7,096 nt of DNA, taken from NCBI GenBank assembly GCA_027067035.1, contig JAMOMO010000392.1, forward strand, positions 1 through 7,096. Reading direction: 5' to 3'. The translations under genes were made by a program, and so were the position numbers. The notes below the pieces were generated by a model. It had not been told where the DNA came from and made no database searches. It saw only the letters and a program-made list of their open reading frames with translations. The stretch comes from Desulfobulbaceae bacterium (GTDB taxonomy: Bacteria; Desulfobacterota; Desulfobulbia; Desulfobulbales; Desulfocapsaceae). This document shows, in pieces, positions 6,019 through 7,096 of the stretch. Each line of letters opens with the position of its first letter. Positions within the stretch are counted from its first letter, which is position 1.

Positions 6019-7086
6019 TTTTTTCATATGGCTGATAAGTTTTCTGTGTCCTGCTGGAAAGGCAAAGTCGTCCAGGGCGGAAAAGGGTAGCCAGTGAAAG
6101 TTCTGGGCCGCATGGAGGACCGGGTCCGGGGATTCTTGTGCAAGTGCAAGCAGAAAGCAGTGCAGACTCACCTTGTAGCGGGTGTAATGGTGAATGGTTG
6201 TGGTGATCTTTGAGAGGAGTTTCACCCTGAACTCGGTTTCTTCAAGGAACTCCCGGATAACGGCCTGTTCCGGCATTTCTCCCTGCTTCAGTCTGCCACC
6301 GGGGAACTCCCACAGCGAGCCCCACACATCATCAGGAAGGCGCTGTTGAATAAAGAGTTTTCCCTTGTGGAGCAGCACCCCTGTCGCCATTTCTATTGCA
6401 ATCGTCCTGTTGCTTTTTTTGGGGACGGGTCGCTCCGGGATCAGGTCATATTGCAGGGCAAGGCATGATGGAGCCAGGGGACAGGAGGAGCATTCGGGAT
6501 TTCTGGGTCTGCAGATGAGTGCACCAAGCTCCATCAGGGCCTGATTGAAGTTTCTGGCCTGGCCTGCAGGCAGCAGGGCCGTTGCCTTTTCCCAGTGCAG
6601 TGACTTTGACTCCGGGCTGCCGGGAATAAGGTCGATGTTGAAAAGTCTTGCAAAAATCCGTTCCACATTGGCATCCACAACCGGAACATCACGGTTGAAG
6701 CTGATGGAGGCAATGGCACCGGCAGTATAAGGGCCGATACCTGGAAGTTTAAGCAGCTCTTTGCGGCTGGCCGGAATTTCCCCATCATGCTTTTCAAGGA
6801 TGATTCCTGCACATTTTATGATATTTCGAGCCCGTGAGTAGTAGCCAAGTCCCTCCCAGCATTTGAGTACCCTGTCCTCCGGGGCACTGGCCAGCGTCTT
6901 GATATCCGGGAACATTTCCATCCAGCGCTCAAAGTAAAGGACTACCCGTTCCATCTGTGTCTGCTGCAGCATGATCTCTGAAATCCAGACATGGTAGGGT
7001 GCATATCCGTGCCGCCACGGGAGGTCGCGCTGGTGTCTGTTAAACCAGTCAAGAAGGCTGCTCTGGAGGGGGGACAGGGGGGACAT
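5962..7086 (-). CDS. mutY: A/G-specific adenine DNA glycosylase with a Nudix C-terminal domain
   Basis: 374 aa, typical MutY length. It removes adenine mispaired with 8-oxoguanine, starting base excision repair. N-terminal HhH-GPD domain: RDLPWR (20-25); WISEIMLQQTQ with catalytic Glu37; GLGYYSRARN (79-88); helix-hairpin-helix LPGIGPYTAGAI (114-125); catalytic Asp138 in VVDANVER; and iron-sulfur cluster cysteines 192, 199, 202 and 208 in the standard C-x6-C-x2-C-x5-C spacing. The C-terminal domain (about 230-355) is MutT-like. Unusually, its Nudix box is nearly complete: Gly264-x5-Glu270-x7-Arg278-Glu279-F-L-Glu282-Glu283, with only the late Gly replaced by Glu285. The usual FSH-type 8-oxoG recognition loop reads Tyr301-Thr302-Arg303. 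The ATG at 7086 fits the family N-terminus; only 10 bases of upstream sequence are visible. The gene overlaps ampG tail-to-tail by 57 bp. Confidence 0.96.
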   Translation of the reverse strand: MSPLSPLQSSLLDWFNRHQRDLPWRHGYAPYHVWISEIMLQQTQMERVVLYFERWMEMFPDIKTLASAPEDRVLKCWEGLGYYSRARNIIKCAGIILEKHDGEIPASRKELLKLPGIGPYTAGAIASISFNRDVPVVDANVERIFARLFNIDLIPGSPESKSLHWEKATALLPAGQARNFNQALMELGALICRPRNPECSSCPLAPSCLALQYDLIPERPVPKKSNRTIAIEMATGVLLHKGKLFIQQRLPDDVWGSLWEFPGGRLKQGEMPEQAVIREFLEETEFRVKLLSKITTTIHHYTRYKVSLHCFLLALAQESPDPVLHAAQNFHWLPFSALDDFAFPAGHRKLISHMKKSGFLFEQPSGKPDQHQHR

Positions 7087-7096
7087 GATATTCTCG

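Overview
The window looks like ordinary bacterial chromosome of moderate GC content. It holds six protein genes and one tRNA gene, packed densely on both strands. The gene set points to a Gram-negative bacterium: AmpG-type muropeptide permease, MutY with a Nudix-type C-terminal domain, MEMO1/AmmeMemoRadiSam-B protein, cysteinyl-tRNA synthetase, a eukaryotic-type Ser/Thr kinase domain and a membrane-anchored NERD protein. My best guess is a deltaproteobacterium-like lineage (Desulfobacterota, perhaps Desulfobulbales). This is an impression from protein style and gene content, not a computed assignment.

Layout. (1) 1-640, plus strand: the C-terminal part of a Ser/Thr protein kinase domain whose start lies left of the window; several catalytic-loop residues are non-canonical. 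(2) 641-718: a short convergent spacer with two small inverted repeats. (3) 719-1618, minus strand (possibly from 1699 or 1840): a membrane protein with three predicted transmembrane helices and a cytosolic NERD domain with a D-x12-E-x-K nuclease-like signature. (4) 1619-1915: leader or spacer DNA with a candidate promoter, a bulged hairpin and a 12-bp perfect palindrome. (5) 1916-1989, minus: tRNA-Gln(CUG) with encoded CCA, a strong sigma70-like promoter at 2014-2042 and a T-run directly after it. (6) 2056-4348, minus: cysS followed after a single base by a MEMO1-family gene, almost certainly one transcript. (7) 4349-4458: divergent intergenic region with a good plus-strand promoter candidate. 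(8) 4459-6018, plus: ampG-like permease. (9) 5962-7086, minus: mutY, whose 3' end overlaps ampG tail-to-tail by 57 bp.

Functionally, cysS and tRNA-Gln serve translation, ampG cell-wall recycling and mutY repair of 8-oxoguanine:A mispairs. The MEMO1 protein belongs to a widely conserved but poorly understood metal-site family. The kinase/NERD pair next to a tRNA is the only part with an accessory flavour, and a defence or signalling role for it is speculation. I saw no CRISPR array, insertion sequence, integrase, rRNA or clear riboswitch. I do not think the window contains a demonstrable new system. The points most worth checking are the degenerate kinase beside the NERD protein, the intact Nudix box in MutY, and MEMO1 coupled to cysS without its usual partners.
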